DNA of 64,000 nt from Arenibacter amylolyticus (GTDB taxonomy: Bacteria; Bacteroidota; Bacteroidia; Flavobacteriales; Flavobacteriaceae). Positions 19,601 through 28,457 of this stretch are shown piece after piece. Location: NCBI RefSeq assembly GCF_002150785.1, contig NZ_MTAZ01000015.1:62001-126000 (forward strand), written 5' to 3'. The position numbers and the translations under genes are program-made. The notes beneath the pieces were generated by a model. That model did not search any database. It saw nothing but the letters and a program-made list of their open reading frames with translations, and was not told where the DNA came from. How positions within the stretch are numbered: the stretch's first letter is position 1; each line of letters opens with the position of its first letter.

Positions 19601-19773
19601 CCATCAAAATCGGAAATAGTACCCTGTGTGGTACCTTTTACCAAAACATTGACTCCCATTAAGGGAATATTGGATGTTTTATCCGTTATTTTCCCTTTCA
19701 CCATTTCCTGGCCAAAAAAGAGCAAAGGAAAAAAGAGAAACACACCTATAAAGATGCTTTTTAGCTTATTCAT
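16690..19773 (-). CDS. SusC/RagA-family TonB-dependent transporter (starch locus)
   Basis: 1027 residues from MNKLKSIFIGVFLFFPLLFF (19773); the frame runs 19 codons further upstream without sense. Order: signal peptide, carboxypeptidase-regulatory-like domain (VKGKITDKTSNIPLMGVNVL, GTISDFDGNFEI), TonB box/plug (DEVVLIGYGTAKKSDLTGAV, IRGGSSL, NNPLIVIDGIP, SVLKDASATAIYGSRASNGVI), then a 22-strand barrel ending in aromatic FSLGLNLDF. It imports maltooligosaccharides across the outer membrane using TonB energy; the substrate is inferred from the amylase, maltose phosphorylase and SusE neighbours. It is the first gene of the minus-strand operon, divergent from the LacI-family gene. Confidence 0.95.
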   Translation of the reverse strand: MNKLKSIFIGVFLFFPLLFFGQEMVKGKITDKTSNIPLMGVNVLVKGTTQGTISDFDGNFEIANINMGDILVFTSLGYHDKEVAVTSTTLNVEMTESVEALDEVVLIGYGTAKKSDLTGAVDVLSSKDFNEGAVVSADQLLTGKMAGVRITTNGGQPDSAPNIRIRGGSSLSANNNPLIVIDGIPIDNTNPAGVGNPLSLINPNDIESFSVLKDASATAIYGSRASNGVIIIATKKGTSGEARFNFSSDVSVSKVNRRVNVMDSDSYVRFIKEYHPSFTNLLGVKDPNSSLSDDPLTEEIEGRIIYDTDWQDQIYRTAISSNNNFSARANLGGKVPFRGSIGYTNTAGVVKTNDYERVSLSVKLTPTFFDDHLKVDVNAKGLFSDKNAIDEGGALGGAVNMDPTKPAFDLNPDNRFGGYYQNTVVDGNRLILDGQYNPLALLKQRQRPEQVARFLGNVELDYKLHSLPELRAVLNLGVEGSKAKIEETFSDNSLATYRFDNANTDINTNYLFNPGVNYRENQDMTNTTLDAYLVYAKELDGFLRRVEVQGGYSYQNFKNDGNKEIYRYNNETGIREVQENLENPNNRYYNVLNLQSYFGRANIDVLDQVLLTLSFRADGSSLFTKENRWGYFPAAAVAWKLGNMDFAENSNVINDLKLRLGAGKTGQQDITGAVGYYPSSPLFVVGSSTSQYLSGVSLYSARAFNPDLTWEKTTTYNIGLDFDFFNNNILSGAVDFYKKETKDLLARTSVPPGQALTDAFVQNVGETESKGFEVNLNLKPIHTQDFRFEINSNVGYNRSEVTSLKDVSRITADESGLPTGTGVRIGYHTVGFQPYSAWVFKQIYDVDGNPISNAFLDLNGDNVLDNDDRYYQPLRPNWTYGFGINLNYKHWDLSSSFRGQIGGKVYNAKRLTTGWIDNAIPNNSNSLSNVLDFYRGDANTAMVNVQGNIPFSDYFLEDASFLRSENIVLGYRIPNFLENASLRIYGAANNLFVISDYSGQDPENFNAIDTNFYPRPRVFSLGLNLDF

Positions 19774-19832
19774 ACAGTTAGATTGAGTTAATAATTGGTT
19801 AATACCTAATACACTTCTACTTTTTCGCATGG

Positions 19833-19863
19833 TGAAAATATGCCCTTAACTTTAAATTAACAA
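19833..19863 (-). promoter_or_regulatory. Candidate promoter of the susC operon
   Basis: On the minus strand a TTG -33 element (CAA at 19861-19863) and an imperfect -7 box TATTTTCA (19833-19840; consensus TAnnTTTG) are 20 bp apart. The weak -7 box would suit activation by a protein bound to the palindrome just upstream of -33. Confidence 0.35.
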
Positions 19864-19874
19864 GGTGCAGCATT

Positions 19875-19892
19875 CACGCAACGCGTTGCATG
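19875..19892. promoter_or_regulatory. LacI-family operator palindrome
   Basis: GCAACGCGTTGC (19878-19889) is a perfect 12-bp palindrome with the central CpG typical of LacI/GalR operators. It extends to an 18-bp repeat with one mismatched pair (CAC...ATG). It sits between the divergent susC and lacI-type genes, 11 bp upstream of the candidate susC -33 element. The cognate regulator is most likely the neighbouring LacI-family protein. Confidence 0.75.
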
Positions 19893-20039
19893 TTGACAAC
19901 TTTTGTATTTTAGGGATTTTATTCTGTCATATCGATAATAATAAAAAGAAAAATCCCCCTACTTTGCAATGCCAATAGCTTTGGCCTATAGTGGGGGCAT
20001 TGTTATTAACCATATTAAATAAAGTATTACCTATAAAAA

Positions 20040-21089
20040 ATGAGGCCTAAAATCACCATAAAAGATATAGCAAAAGAATTAGACGTATCCCCCTCTACTG
20101 TATCCAGAGCATTGAAGGACAATCCTGAGATCAGTGAGGAGACAAGGAGAAAAGTACAGGCATTTGCAGCCCTGCACAACTACCGACCCAATATGCTTGG
20201 TCAGAAGCTGCGCAACAATAAAACGATGGTTATCGGGGTGGTTATCCCAGAAATTGTACACCACTTTTTTTCTATGGTTATAAGTGGAATAGAGAAAATT
20301 GCCAATGATAGGGATTACAATGTAATGATTTGCCTATCTAATGAATCCTATGAAAAGGAGAAGCTAAACGTACAAATGCTAGCCAATGGTAGCGTAGATG
20401 GTCTTTTAGTCTCCATTGCCAAGGAAACTTTAGAGCGAGGGAATTTTGACCATTTAAAAGAATTACAATCCTATAATATTCCCTTGGTGCTGTTTGATAG
20501 GGTGGCGGACGAAGTGCCTTCGGACAAAGTAGTAGTGGACGACTTTGGGGGCGGCTATAAAGCTACCAAACACCTGATGGAAATGGGCTGTAAGAACATC
20601 GCAATTATATCTACCCCAGATTATATTAATGTAGGGGCATTGAGAACCAAAGGCTATATCAAAGCCTTGGAGGAAAATAAAATTCCCATAGACAATCGAC
20701 TTATACTAAAGGTGGATGATAAGTTAGACCTTAGCCAACAGATAGCCCAATTCATGGACAATAAGGAGGTAAGGATTGACGGCATCTTAGGGGTAAATGA
20801 AATATATGCAGCGATCGCCATTAAAATTGCCAAGGAAAAAGGAATCTACATCCCCGATGAACTAGCGGTAGTTGGATTTACGGACGGATTGATATCCCTA
20901 TTTTCCACACCGGAAATGTCTACCATTAAGCAACACGGGAAAACCATTGGAGAACAAGCTGCCGAGTTATTATTAGATCGTATTCAACAGCAGGATAAGA
21001 ACAAAGGGTATGAACGAAAGGTAATTTCAACGGATTTAATTGTTAGAAAATCATCCCAAAAAACAACAGGTATACCGATCATTAATTAA
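20040..21089 (+). CDS. LacI/GalR-family regulator of the starch locus
   Basis: 349 residues: N-terminal LacI HTH (ITIKDIAKELDVSPSTVSRAL, residues 5-25) and hinge helix (NYRPNMLGQKL), then a periplasmic-binding-protein-like effector domain (TMVIGVVIPEIVHHFFS, DGLLVS, LVLFDR, VVVDDFGGGYKATKHL, AVVGFTDG) ending with the TIKQHGKTIGEQAAELLL helix. The effector is probably a maltose-type sugar, as inferred from the neighbouring susCDE/amylase operon and the MFS-phosphorylase-amylase series. The leader (about 19955-20035) can fold into nested hairpins, including CAATGCC...GGCATTG, which might modulate expression. Confidence 0.93.
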   Translation: MRPKITIKDIAKELDVSPSTVSRALKDNPEISEETRRKVQAFAALHNYRPNMLGQKLRNNKTMVIGVVIPEIVHHFFSMVISGIEKIANDRDYNVMICLSNESYEKEKLNVQMLANGSVDGLLVSIAKETLERGNFDHLKELQSYNIPLVLFDRVADEVPSDKVVVDDFGGGYKATKHLMEMGCKNIAIISTPDYINVGALRTKGYIKALEENKIPIDNRLILKVDDKLDLSQQIAQFMDNKEVRIDGILGVNEIYAAIAIKIAKEKGIYIPDELAVVGFTDGLISLFSTPEMSTIKQHGKTIGEQAAELLLDRIQQQDKNKGYERKVISTDLIVRKSSQKTTGIPIIN

Positions 21090-21205
21090 TTTTTATATAT
21101 TTACCACGCTAAACTTAAAGTTAAGCACCTAGTATTCTTTTCACTTCGCACCATTTCCCCTTCCATTTTACAGGGTAGGGACGCAATATTTTATACAATA
21201 AAATT

Positions 21206-22582
21206 ATGGAAAAACAGAAACTAGGTTTCTGGCAAATCTGGAACATGAGTTTTGGATTTCTCGGAATTCAATTTGGATTTGCTCTTCAAGGTGGCTTTAT
21301 GTCAAGGATATTTCAAACCTTGGGGGCAGAAAAGGAAACCATCCCTTTAATATGGATTGCAGCTCCTCTTACAGGTTTAATTGTACAGCCTATTATTGGC
21401 TATCTCAGTGACAAAACATGGAGTAATCGCTGGGGACGAAGAAGGCCTTACTTTTTAATAGGGGCTGTCTTAAGTTCCGTAGCCCTATTTTTTGTACCCT
21501 ACTCCCCTACTTTGTGGATTGCAGCCGGATTTTTATGGATATTAGATGCCTCCATCAATATTTCCATGGAACCCTTTAGAGCTCTGGTGGCCGACAAGCT
21601 CCCGGACTCACAACGGTCCTATGGTTTTGTGGTTCAGACCCTGATTATTGGGATTGGTACTTGGGTGGCTAGTAACCTACCCTGGATGATTTCCAAACTA
21701 GGCGTAAGTGATTCTGCCCCCTCTGGAGTGGTCCCCATGTCTGTAAAAATAGCATTTGCCATAGGTGCTTTCGTTTTCTTAGCGAGTATTCTTTACACTG
21801 TTTTCACCACTACAGAGTACCCTCCAGAAGATATGGAGGCCTTTGAAAAGGAGAAGGCCAAGAAAAATAGGTTTGTTTCAGATATGGTAAACAATATAGG
21901 GAACATGCCTTCTACCATGAAGAAATTGGGGGTTATCCAGTTTTTTAGCTGGTTTGCCTTTTTTACTATGTGGAGTATGGCCAATCCGGCCCTTACCGAA
22001 CATGTTTTTAACGATCCGGCACCCATAGAGGCCCATTTTAATATGAACGATCCCCTACAAGTAGAGGCATTTAATGAAGAAAACACGGCTTTCCAAAAAT
22101 CGTCTAACTTAGTAGGTGCCTATATGGGCGTTTACGGACTATCTTCCATGGTATTTGCATTGGCCTTGGTCTTTTATACTTCCAAGAGAAATGTAAATCG
22201 AAAATGGGTGCATATGTTCTCCCTCTTTTTAGGAGGAATCGGGTTTATATTAATGTACTTTATTCCCTCTCCGGAGTACCTTGCCCTCTGTTTTATCCTT
22301 ATAGGGATTGCCTGGGGAAGTATTTTATCTATGCCCTACGCCATGTTATCAAGCTCTGTAGACCCTAAGAGAATGGGCGTCTTTATGGGTATCTTTAATA
22401 TGTTTATTGTATTGCCACAGATTATTGCGGCATTGGGAGGAATTAATATTATATCGAAGCTGCTGGGGGAAGAAACCATCAATGCCATGGTGATAGCTGG
22501 CCTAAGCCTGCTTTTGGCTGGTTTATTCAATTTGTTGATTACCGATAAACACGCCATCTCTTATCAAATAGAGGAAAATTAA
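21206..22582 (+). CDS. MFS sugar (maltose/maltodextrin-type) transporter of the inner membrane
   Basis: 458 residues, about 12 transmembrane helices. The loop motif DKTWSNRWGRRRPYFLIGAV is the MFS/GPH-like signature also seen in SLC45-type sucrose/maltose:H+ carriers. WSMANPALTEHVF and SSSVDPKRMGVFMGIFN are family-typical. The central loop carries a charged segment. Flavobacterial copies of this family sit between a LacI-type regulator and a maltose phosphorylase, as here, so transport of maltose or short maltodextrins from periplasm to cytoplasm is the best inference. The start follows a 116-bp gap after the regulator gene. Confidence 0.9.
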   Translation: MEKQKLGFWQIWNMSFGFLGIQFGFALQGGFMSRIFQTLGAEKETIPLIWIAAPLTGLIVQPIIGYLSDKTWSNRWGRRRPYFLIGAVLSSVALFFVPYSPTLWIAAGFLWILDASINISMEPFRALVADKLPDSQRSYGFVVQTLIIGIGTWVASNLPWMISKLGVSDSAPSGVVPMSVKIAFAIGAFVFLASILYTVFTTTEYPPEDMEAFEKEKAKKNRFVSDMVNNIGNMPSTMKKLGVIQFFSWFAFFTMWSMANPALTEHVFNDPAPIEAHFNMNDPLQVEAFNEENTAFQKSSNLVGAYMGVYGLSSMVFALALVFYTSKRNVNRKWVHMFSLFLGGIGFILMYFIPSPEYLALCFILIGIAWGSILSMPYAMLSSSVDPKRMGVFMGIFNMFIVLPQIIAALGGINIISKLLGEETINAMVIAGLSLLLAGLFNLLITDKHAISYQIEEN

Positions 22583-22755
22583 AAACGTTGGGCAATGGGA
22601 ATGGTTTGGAGATGAGAATCCACACCCGTAGCACAATTACCAAAAACAAGGGAATGCTTTTTGCGAAACCCACCTTTTACCGATTTTATAAACAGGGTGA
22701 CTTAAAGCATCAAACAATTTAAGAACACAATCTTATTTTTATTAAAAACACTGCA

Positions 22756-25062
22756 ATGAATCAAGATTATATAGTACCTAATGAGTGGTCCATTATTGAG
22801 GAAGGGTTTAATCCGGAAATGGTTAAATCTTCGGAAAGTTTATTTAGTCTGGGCAATGGCGCCATGGGACAAAGGGCAAATTTTGAAGAGCATTATTCTG
22901 GTCCCACCTTTCAAGGGAGTTATATAGCTGGCGTCTACTATCCAGATAAAACAAGGGTTGGCTGGTGGAAAAACGGGTATCCTGAGTATTTTGCCAAGGT
23001 ATTGAACGCTCCTAATTGGATTGGAATCAACATTAAAATAAATGGGGAGGAATTGGACCTATTCAGCTGCAAATCCGTATCACAATTTAGGCGTGAGCTA
23101 AATATGAAGGAAGGGTGGTTGTCCAGAAGTTTTACAGCAACCTTAAAGAATGACACCAGTATTAAGGTAGAGACCAAACGTTTTTTAAGCCTAAGCTTAG
23201 ACGAGGTTGGAACCATCTCTTTTAATATTACCCCATTATCTGGAGACGCTAAGATTACCTATAGTCCCTATTTAGATGCGGGCATTACCAATGCAGATAG
23301 CAACTGGGACGATAAGTTTTGGGAAATTACGCAAGTCTCCCAAGAAGATTCCATGGCCTTTATTGAGGCACATACCCTAAAAACAAATTTCCACACCTGC
23401 ACCTTTATGCAGTCGCAGTGTTTTATCAATGGCTTACAAGTAGATCTCAGTCCCACCGTAGAAAAGTTAGATAAACAGCTAACTTTTCATTACAGCGCAG
23501 AAATAGAACAGCATCAGATATTTAGCATCCATAAGTATGGAGGTTACACTACGGATAGGTATCACAACAAGGAGAATTTGATCCCAGCAGCAAAAAAGGC
23601 CCTTAAGAAAGCTATAAATTTGGGGTTTTCCAATCTTTTGGAGACTCAGAGAATTGCTTGGGACAAAATCTGGGAAACCGCAGACATCACCATTACAGGT
23701 GATATTAAGGCACAACAGGGCATTAGGTTCAATATCTTTCAACTAAACCAAACCTATTTAGGTACAGATGCCAGATTAAATATTGGCCCCAAAGGCTTTA
23801 CTGGTGAGAAATATGGAGGTAGTACCTATTGGGACACGGAGGCCTATTGTCTTCCATTCTACATGGCTACCAAGGAGCAGCAAGTAGGGAGAAACCTTTT
23901 GGAATACCGATATAACCATTTAGAAAAAGCTATAGGGAATGCTGAAAAGTTGGGCTTTACCAATGGGGCTGCATTATATCCCATGGTTACCATGAATGGG
24001 GAGGAGTGCCATAATGAATGGGAAATTACTTTTGAGGAAATCCATAGAAACGGTGCCATTGCCTTCGCAATGTATAACTACTATCGCTATACGGGTGACT
24101 ATTCTTATATCCCTGAAAAAGGTTTGGAAGTTCTGATTGCCATTGCGCGCTTTTGGCAACAAAGGGCAACCTTCTCTACTTTTAGGAATAAATATGTAAT
24201 ACTAGGCGTAACGGGACCCAACGAGTACGAAAACAACATCAATAACAATTGGTACACCAACTATATTGCACAATGGTGCTTGCGATACGCCCTAGAGACC
24301 TTGGCAACGGTAAAAAAGGACTATGAGGCAGATTACCATAGGGTTGTATCTAAAGTAGCGCTTACCTCAGCGGAAACTGATATGTGGAAGTCGGTGGCCG
24401 ATAATATTTATTTTCCTTATTCCGAGGAACATCAGGTGTTTTTACAGCAAGATGGCTTTTTAGACAAAGAGCTTGAAACGGTAGACAGTCTAGACAAATC
24501 ACAGCTTCCAATAAATCAGCATTGGTCTTGGGACCGAATTTTAAGGTCGCCCTATATTAAGCAAGCAGACACCTTACAAGGTTTTTATCTGTTTGAAAAT
24601 AAGTTTACGACGGAAGAAATAGAACGTCACTTCAATTTTTATGAGCCTTTTACGGTGCACGAAAGTTCGCTATCTCCGTGTGTACATAGCATCCTTGCTG
24701 CTAAATTGGACCGTATGGATCAGGCCTATGACTTTTATTTAAGGACATCCAGATTAGATCTGGACGATTACAATAAAGAGGTGGAAGAAGGCCTACACAT
24801 TACCTCAATGGCAGGTACTTGGATGAGTATTGTTGAGGGATTTGGGGGAATGCGAGTAGTAGAAGATACTTTAACGTTTCAACCCAAAATTCCAAGTCAA
24901 TGGGAATCGTACTCCTTTAAGGTTATTTTTAGAAACCGTACCATTAAAGTCACCGTTTCCAAGAATGAAACCAAGTTTACCTTGGTACAAGGAGAGGAAT
25001 TACAGCTATCCGTGAACGGTAAATCGGTAGCTATTTCAAAAAATAACAGTGTTACCCTATAA
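22756..25062 (+). CDS. GH65 maltose phosphorylase
   Basis: 768-residue cytoplasmic inverting phosphorylase: maltose + phosphate gives beta-glucose 1-phosphate + glucose. Family order is seen: N-terminal beta-sandwich (LFSLGNGAMGQRANFEEHYS), an (alpha/alpha)6 barrel with GGSTYWDTEAYCLPFY, the maltose-phosphorylase-type HNEWEITFEEIHRN, and the catalytic acid Glu490 in GVTGPNEYENN. A later KQADTLQGFY segment and a C-terminal beta domain follow. No signal peptide is present. Specificity for maltose rather than trehalose or kojibiose rests on the HNEWEITF segment and the locus. The usual partner beta-phosphoglucomutase gene is not adjacent (see findings). It is followed after 11 bp by the next GH13 gene. 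Confidence 0.92.
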   Translation: MNQDYIVPNEWSIIEEGFNPEMVKSSESLFSLGNGAMGQRANFEEHYSGPTFQGSYIAGVYYPDKTRVGWWKNGYPEYFAKVLNAPNWIGINIKINGEELDLFSCKSVSQFRRELNMKEGWLSRSFTATLKNDTSIKVETKRFLSLSLDEVGTISFNITPLSGDAKITYSPYLDAGITNADSNWDDKFWEITQVSQEDSMAFIEAHTLKTNFHTCTFMQSQCFINGLQVDLSPTVEKLDKQLTFHYSAEIEQHQIFSIHKYGGYTTDRYHNKENLIPAAKKALKKAINLGFSNLLETQRIAWDKIWETADITITGDIKAQQGIRFNIFQLNQTYLGTDARLNIGPKGFTGEKYGGSTYWDTEAYCLPFYMATKEQQVGRNLLEYRYNHLEKAIGNAEKLGFTNGAALYPMVTMNGEECHNEWEITFEEIHRNGAIAFAMYNYYRYTGDYSYIPEKGLEVLIAIARFWQQRATFSTFRNKYVILGVTGPNEYENNINNNWYTNYIAQWCLRYALETLATVKKDYEADYHRVVSKVALTSAETDMWKSVADNIYFPYSEEHQVFLQQDGFLDKELETVDSLDKSQLPINQHWSWDRILRSPYIKQADTLQGFYLFENKFTTEEIERHFNFYEPFTVHESSLSPCVHSILAAKLDRMDQAYDFYLRTSRLDLDDYNKEVEEGLHITSMAGTWMSIVEGFGGMRVVEDTLTFQPKIPSQWESYSFKVIFRNRTIKVTVSKNETKFTLVQGEELQLSVNGKSVAISKNNSVTL

Positions 25063-25073
25063 AGTAAGCTTAA

Positions 25074-26993
25074 ATGAGATATAAACATTTCGCTTTCTGC
25101 TTTGCGATACTGTGGATCACTTCCGCTTGCTCCACGGAAGGCAAGGGGAAGTCAATGGATCCCCACATTACCGAAGGGATTGGTGTTGAACGGGTAGAGC
25201 CTCCCCATTGGTGGATTGGTTTTAAAAACAGGGAATTGCAATTGTTGGTAAAGGATCCGGATATTGCTAAAAGTATTCCAGAGATTAACGAAGACGGAAT
25301 TTCCATAAAAAAAATAACTGAGGGCAAAAGTCCCAATTATTTATTTTTAGATTTGGAGTTTTCCCAGGATTTAAAGCCCACAAAGTTCACTATCAACTTT
25401 ACCTTCCAGAACGGCCTAATAAAAACGCATACCTATGAACTAAAAGGGCGGAATGGATCTAGTGAAGAATTTGTTGGATTTAATAGTTCGGACGCTATTT
25501 ATCTGATTACTCCCGATAGGTTTGCCAATGCTGACCCTAAAAACGACCGACTCCCCTTTCTAAGAGAGCAAACGGTAGATAGAAATGAGGATTATGCCCG
25601 CCATGGAGGCGATATTAAGGGAATTACAAATCACTTGGACTATATTGAAAAGATGGGTTTCACCGCAATTTGGCCCTCTCCCTTATTAACCAATGATATG
25701 GAGGAACAATCCTATCACGGCTATGCCATCACCGATTTTTATGGCGTAGATCCCCGCTTTGGAAGCTTGGAAGATTATAAGGAACTGGTAAACAAGGCCA
25801 AGGAAAAGAGTATTAAAATAATAATGGACCAAGTGGCCAACCATTGCGGATTGGAGCATTGGTGGATGAAAGACCTTCCCTTTGATGATTGGTTTAATTA
25901 TCAAGGAGAGTTTGAAAACCAGGAAATCATTCCCCATTCTAACCATAGGAGAACTACTAATCAGGATCCCTATGCTTCGGAACAGGACAAGAAGGCCATG
26001 ACTCATGGATGGTTTGTGGATACTATGCCCGATTTAAATCAGCGTAACCCCTTTATGGCCAAGTATCTTATTCAAAATAGTATTTGGTGGATAGAGACTT
26101 TAGGACTCGGGGGAATTAGGCAAGATACCTACCCCTACCCAGACAAAGAGTTTATGGCTAAATGGGCAGGTGAAATTATGACAGAATATCCCCAATTCAG
26201 TATAGTCGGGGAAGAGTGGAGCAACAACCCTCTTCTAATTGCCTACTGGCAGCAGGGCAACCAGAATAGGGACGGCTATAATTCCAATTTAAGGTCTACG
26301 ATGGATTTTGCTATGCAAAATTTAATTATTGAAGGTATTAAAGAAGAAGAGAATTGGAATTCTGGCCTAATTAAAATGTATGAAGGACTCGCCAATGATT
26401 TTGCATACCCTTCTCCCGAAGATATTGTGGCCTTTTTGGACAATCATGATATGGACCGTGTATATACGCAGTTGAACGAAAACCTAGTGGATACCCAAAT
26501 GGCCCTTAGCTATCTTTTGGTATTGCCTCGAATTCCCCAGCTGTACTACGGAACAGAAATATTGATGCAAAACTCCAAAAAACCTGGAGATCACGGTTTA
26601 ATTAGGACCGATTTTCCTGGCGGATGGGAAGGAGACGCCGTAAATGCATTTACAGGTGAAAATCTAAGCACGGATCAAAAAAACATGCAGTCTTTTCTAA
26701 AAAGTCTATTGAATTATAGAAAAGAGAGCGAAGCGATCCACAAAGGAAAAACCATTCATTTTGCACCAACTAATGGGGTTTATTTACTTTCCCGAATGTA
26801 TGAGAACGAAATTGTGACCCTCATAATCAACAAAAACAAGGATCCTTACACCTTGGATCTCACTCCTTACGCGGAACTTGGACTTCAAGGAAAAACCTTG
26901 AGAAATGTGTTAACCAATACGACCCATGTCTGGAAAGACAACATAGATCTTTCCTCTAGGGGAGCTACCCTATTAACCACTAAATTAAAGTAA
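25074..26993 (+). CDS. GH13 neopullulanase/cyclomaltodextrinase-type lipoprotein (SusA-like)
   Basis: 639 residues. A lipoprotein signal peptide (ITSAC, Cys19) precedes an N-terminal cyclomaltodextrinase-N beta-sandwich (VERVEPPHWWIGFKNRELQ, about 36-125), then a GH13 barrel: VANHC (about 254-258), nucleophile Asp351 in GGIRQD, acid/base Glu380 in IVGEEW, transition-state Asp459 in LDNHD. MDQVANHCG and SYHGYAITDFYGVDPRFG are typical of SusA and neopullulanases. It probably trims imported maltooligosaccharides in the periplasm or at a membrane face; the lipid anchor is predicted, the side of the membrane is not known. It starts 11 bp after the phosphorylase gene and ends close to the next GH13. 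Confidence 0.92.
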   Translation: MRYKHFAFCFAILWITSACSTEGKGKSMDPHITEGIGVERVEPPHWWIGFKNRELQLLVKDPDIAKSIPEINEDGISIKKITEGKSPNYLFLDLEFSQDLKPTKFTINFTFQNGLIKTHTYELKGRNGSSEEFVGFNSSDAIYLITPDRFANADPKNDRLPFLREQTVDRNEDYARHGGDIKGITNHLDYIEKMGFTAIWPSPLLTNDMEEQSYHGYAITDFYGVDPRFGSLEDYKELVNKAKEKSIKIIMDQVANHCGLEHWWMKDLPFDDWFNYQGEFENQEIIPHSNHRRTTNQDPYASEQDKKAMTHGWFVDTMPDLNQRNPFMAKYLIQNSIWWIETLGLGGIRQDTYPYPDKEFMAKWAGEIMTEYPQFSIVGEEWSNNPLLIAYWQQGNQNRDGYNSNLRSTMDFAMQNLIIEGIKEEENWNSGLIKMYEGLANDFAYPSPEDIVAFLDNHDMDRVYTQLNENLVDTQMALSYLLVLPRIPQLYYGTEILMQNSKKPGDHGLIRTDFPGGWEGDAVNAFTGENLSTDQKNMQSFLKSLLNYRKESEAIHKGKTIHFAPTNGVYLLSRMYENEIVTLIINKNKDPYTLDLTPYAELGLQGKTLRNVLTNTTHVWKDNIDLSSRGATLLTTKLK

Positions 26994-27009
26994 ACTTAAA
27001 TTGAATATA

Positions 27010-28440
27010 ATGAAAAACCCATTTGCCATTTTCTTCCTTATTGCGATATTATTTTCTTGTAAGGAAAAACCCCAACCAGCAACGGTCTTAAAAGACACGT
27101 CTCCCATTTCTATTACAGAAGCTAAAGAAACGGCCGTTATATATGAAGCCAACATCAGGCAATATTCCCCTGAAGGCACTTTCCAGGCCTTTACCAAGGA
27201 CCTACCAGTTTTAAAGGAACTAGGCGTTAAGGTATTATGGGTAATGCCCATAAACCCCATTTCTGAAGTTAAAAGAAAAGCCACTGGGGATACGTTTACC
27301 AGCGATATAGAAGATGAGGAAGAACGTAAAAAGTATTTGGGAAGCTATTATTCGGTTTCGGATTATAAGGCCGTAAATCCTGAATTTGGGACGCTAGAAG
27401 ATTTTAAGGAGTTGGTAGATACTGCTCACAAAAACGGGATTTTGGTTATTGTAGATTGGGTGCCCAACCATACAGGCTGGGACCATCCTTGGATAACAGC
27501 GCATCCAGAATACTATACTAAAAACGACCAAGGGGAAATTATAGACCCTCTCAATCCCGATACGGGAGAGTCTTGGGGCTGGACCGATGTGGCAGATTTA
27601 AATTACGACAATATGGAGATGCGTAAGGAAATGATTAACGATATGAAGTTCTGGGTAGAAGAGGCCAATATTGATGGATTTCGTATGGATGTAGCCCATC
27701 AGGTACCTCCTGCATTTTTTAAGGAGGCCATAGCCAAAATGGAAAAAATAAAACCTCTTTTTATGCTAGCGGAAGCTGAGCAACCAGAATTATTGCAAAA
27801 TGGATTTGATATGCAGTATGGATGGGAAGTACACCATATATTTAATGAGATTGCGAAGGGCACAAAAAATGTTTCCGATTTTGATGAATACATGGTTAAA
27901 ACCAGTGCCACGCTAAAAGATGGTGGAATCAATATGAATTTCATTACCAATCACGATGAGAATTCTTGGAGTGGTACTTTGGAGGAGAGAATGCCCGACA
28001 GCAAAGAAATCTTTACGGCCCTCACCTATCTTATGCCTGGCATGCCCTTAATTTACTCTGGACAGGAATACGATATGAATCATCAACTCAAGTTTTTCGA
28101 GAAAGATTCCATCCCCAAAACAAAAGGTGCCTATTTTGATTTATTGGTGCGTTTAGGTGCTCTAAAAAACAACAACGGAGCCTTAAATAGCAGTGAAGAA
28201 CTAAGTACTTATCAGCGTATAAACACCTCCGAGGATGCCTCTATTTTAGCGTTCAGCAGGGAAAACAAGGAAGACAAAGTTATCTTTATTGGCAACTTCA
28301 GTGATACTGCCATAAAGTTTAGCCTACCCTTAAGCGAAAAGTATCAGGATTATCTATATTCATCAGACCTAGAGTTTGAAGGTACTGCCAACCTGGATCT
28401 GGCCCCTTGGGAATATTATATCCTCATTGCCAAACCTTAG
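27010..28440 (+). CDS. GH13 alpha-amylase/alpha-glucosidase-type lipoprotein
   Basis: 476 residues from the ATG at 27010; a TTG nine bases upstream is an inferior start. Signal peptide with Cys17 (ILFSCKEK). GH13 motifs: VDWVPNHTGWDHPW (region I), nucleophile Asp227 in DGFRMD, acid/base Glu255 in FMLAEAE, Asp316 in FITNHDEN. There is no N-terminal carbohydrate-binding module, and the C-terminal beta domain is short. LEDFKELVDTAHKNGI and the GWTDVADLNYDN segment resemble short GH13 amylases found next to SusA-like proteins. It is the last gene of the plus-strand operon; the next gene is convergent. Confidence 0.92.
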   Translation: MKNPFAIFFLIAILFSCKEKPQPATVLKDTSPISITEAKETAVIYEANIRQYSPEGTFQAFTKDLPVLKELGVKVLWVMPINPISEVKRKATGDTFTSDIEDEEERKKYLGSYYSVSDYKAVNPEFGTLEDFKELVDTAHKNGILVIVDWVPNHTGWDHPWITAHPEYYTKNDQGEIIDPLNPDTGESWGWTDVADLNYDNMEMRKEMINDMKFWVEEANIDGFRMDVAHQVPPAFFKEAIAKMEKIKPLFMLAEAEQPELLQNGFDMQYGWEVHHIFNEIAKGTKNVSDFDEYMVKTSATLKDGGINMNFITNHDENSWSGTLEERMPDSKEIFTALTYLMPGMPLIYSGQEYDMNHQLKFFEKDSIPKTKGAYFDLLVRLGALKNNNGALNSSEELSTYQRINTSEDASILAFSRENKEDKVIFIGNFSDTAIKFSLPLSEKYQDYLYSSDLEFEGTANLDLAPWEYYILIAKP

Positions 28441-28457
28441 TCCATAACCTCTGTGAA

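Noticed and set aside
21108-21126. GCTAAACTT-A-AAGTTAAGC inverted repeat before the MFS gene as operator
   Set aside because: One mismatch, AT-rich, and unlike the CpG-centred palindrome at the susC/lacI region; could arise by chance.
22612-22722. 36-codon frame between the MFS and GH65 genes
   Set aside because: No signal peptide, homology or initiation context; composition fits intergenic DNA. It is not a beta-phosphoglucomutase remnant.
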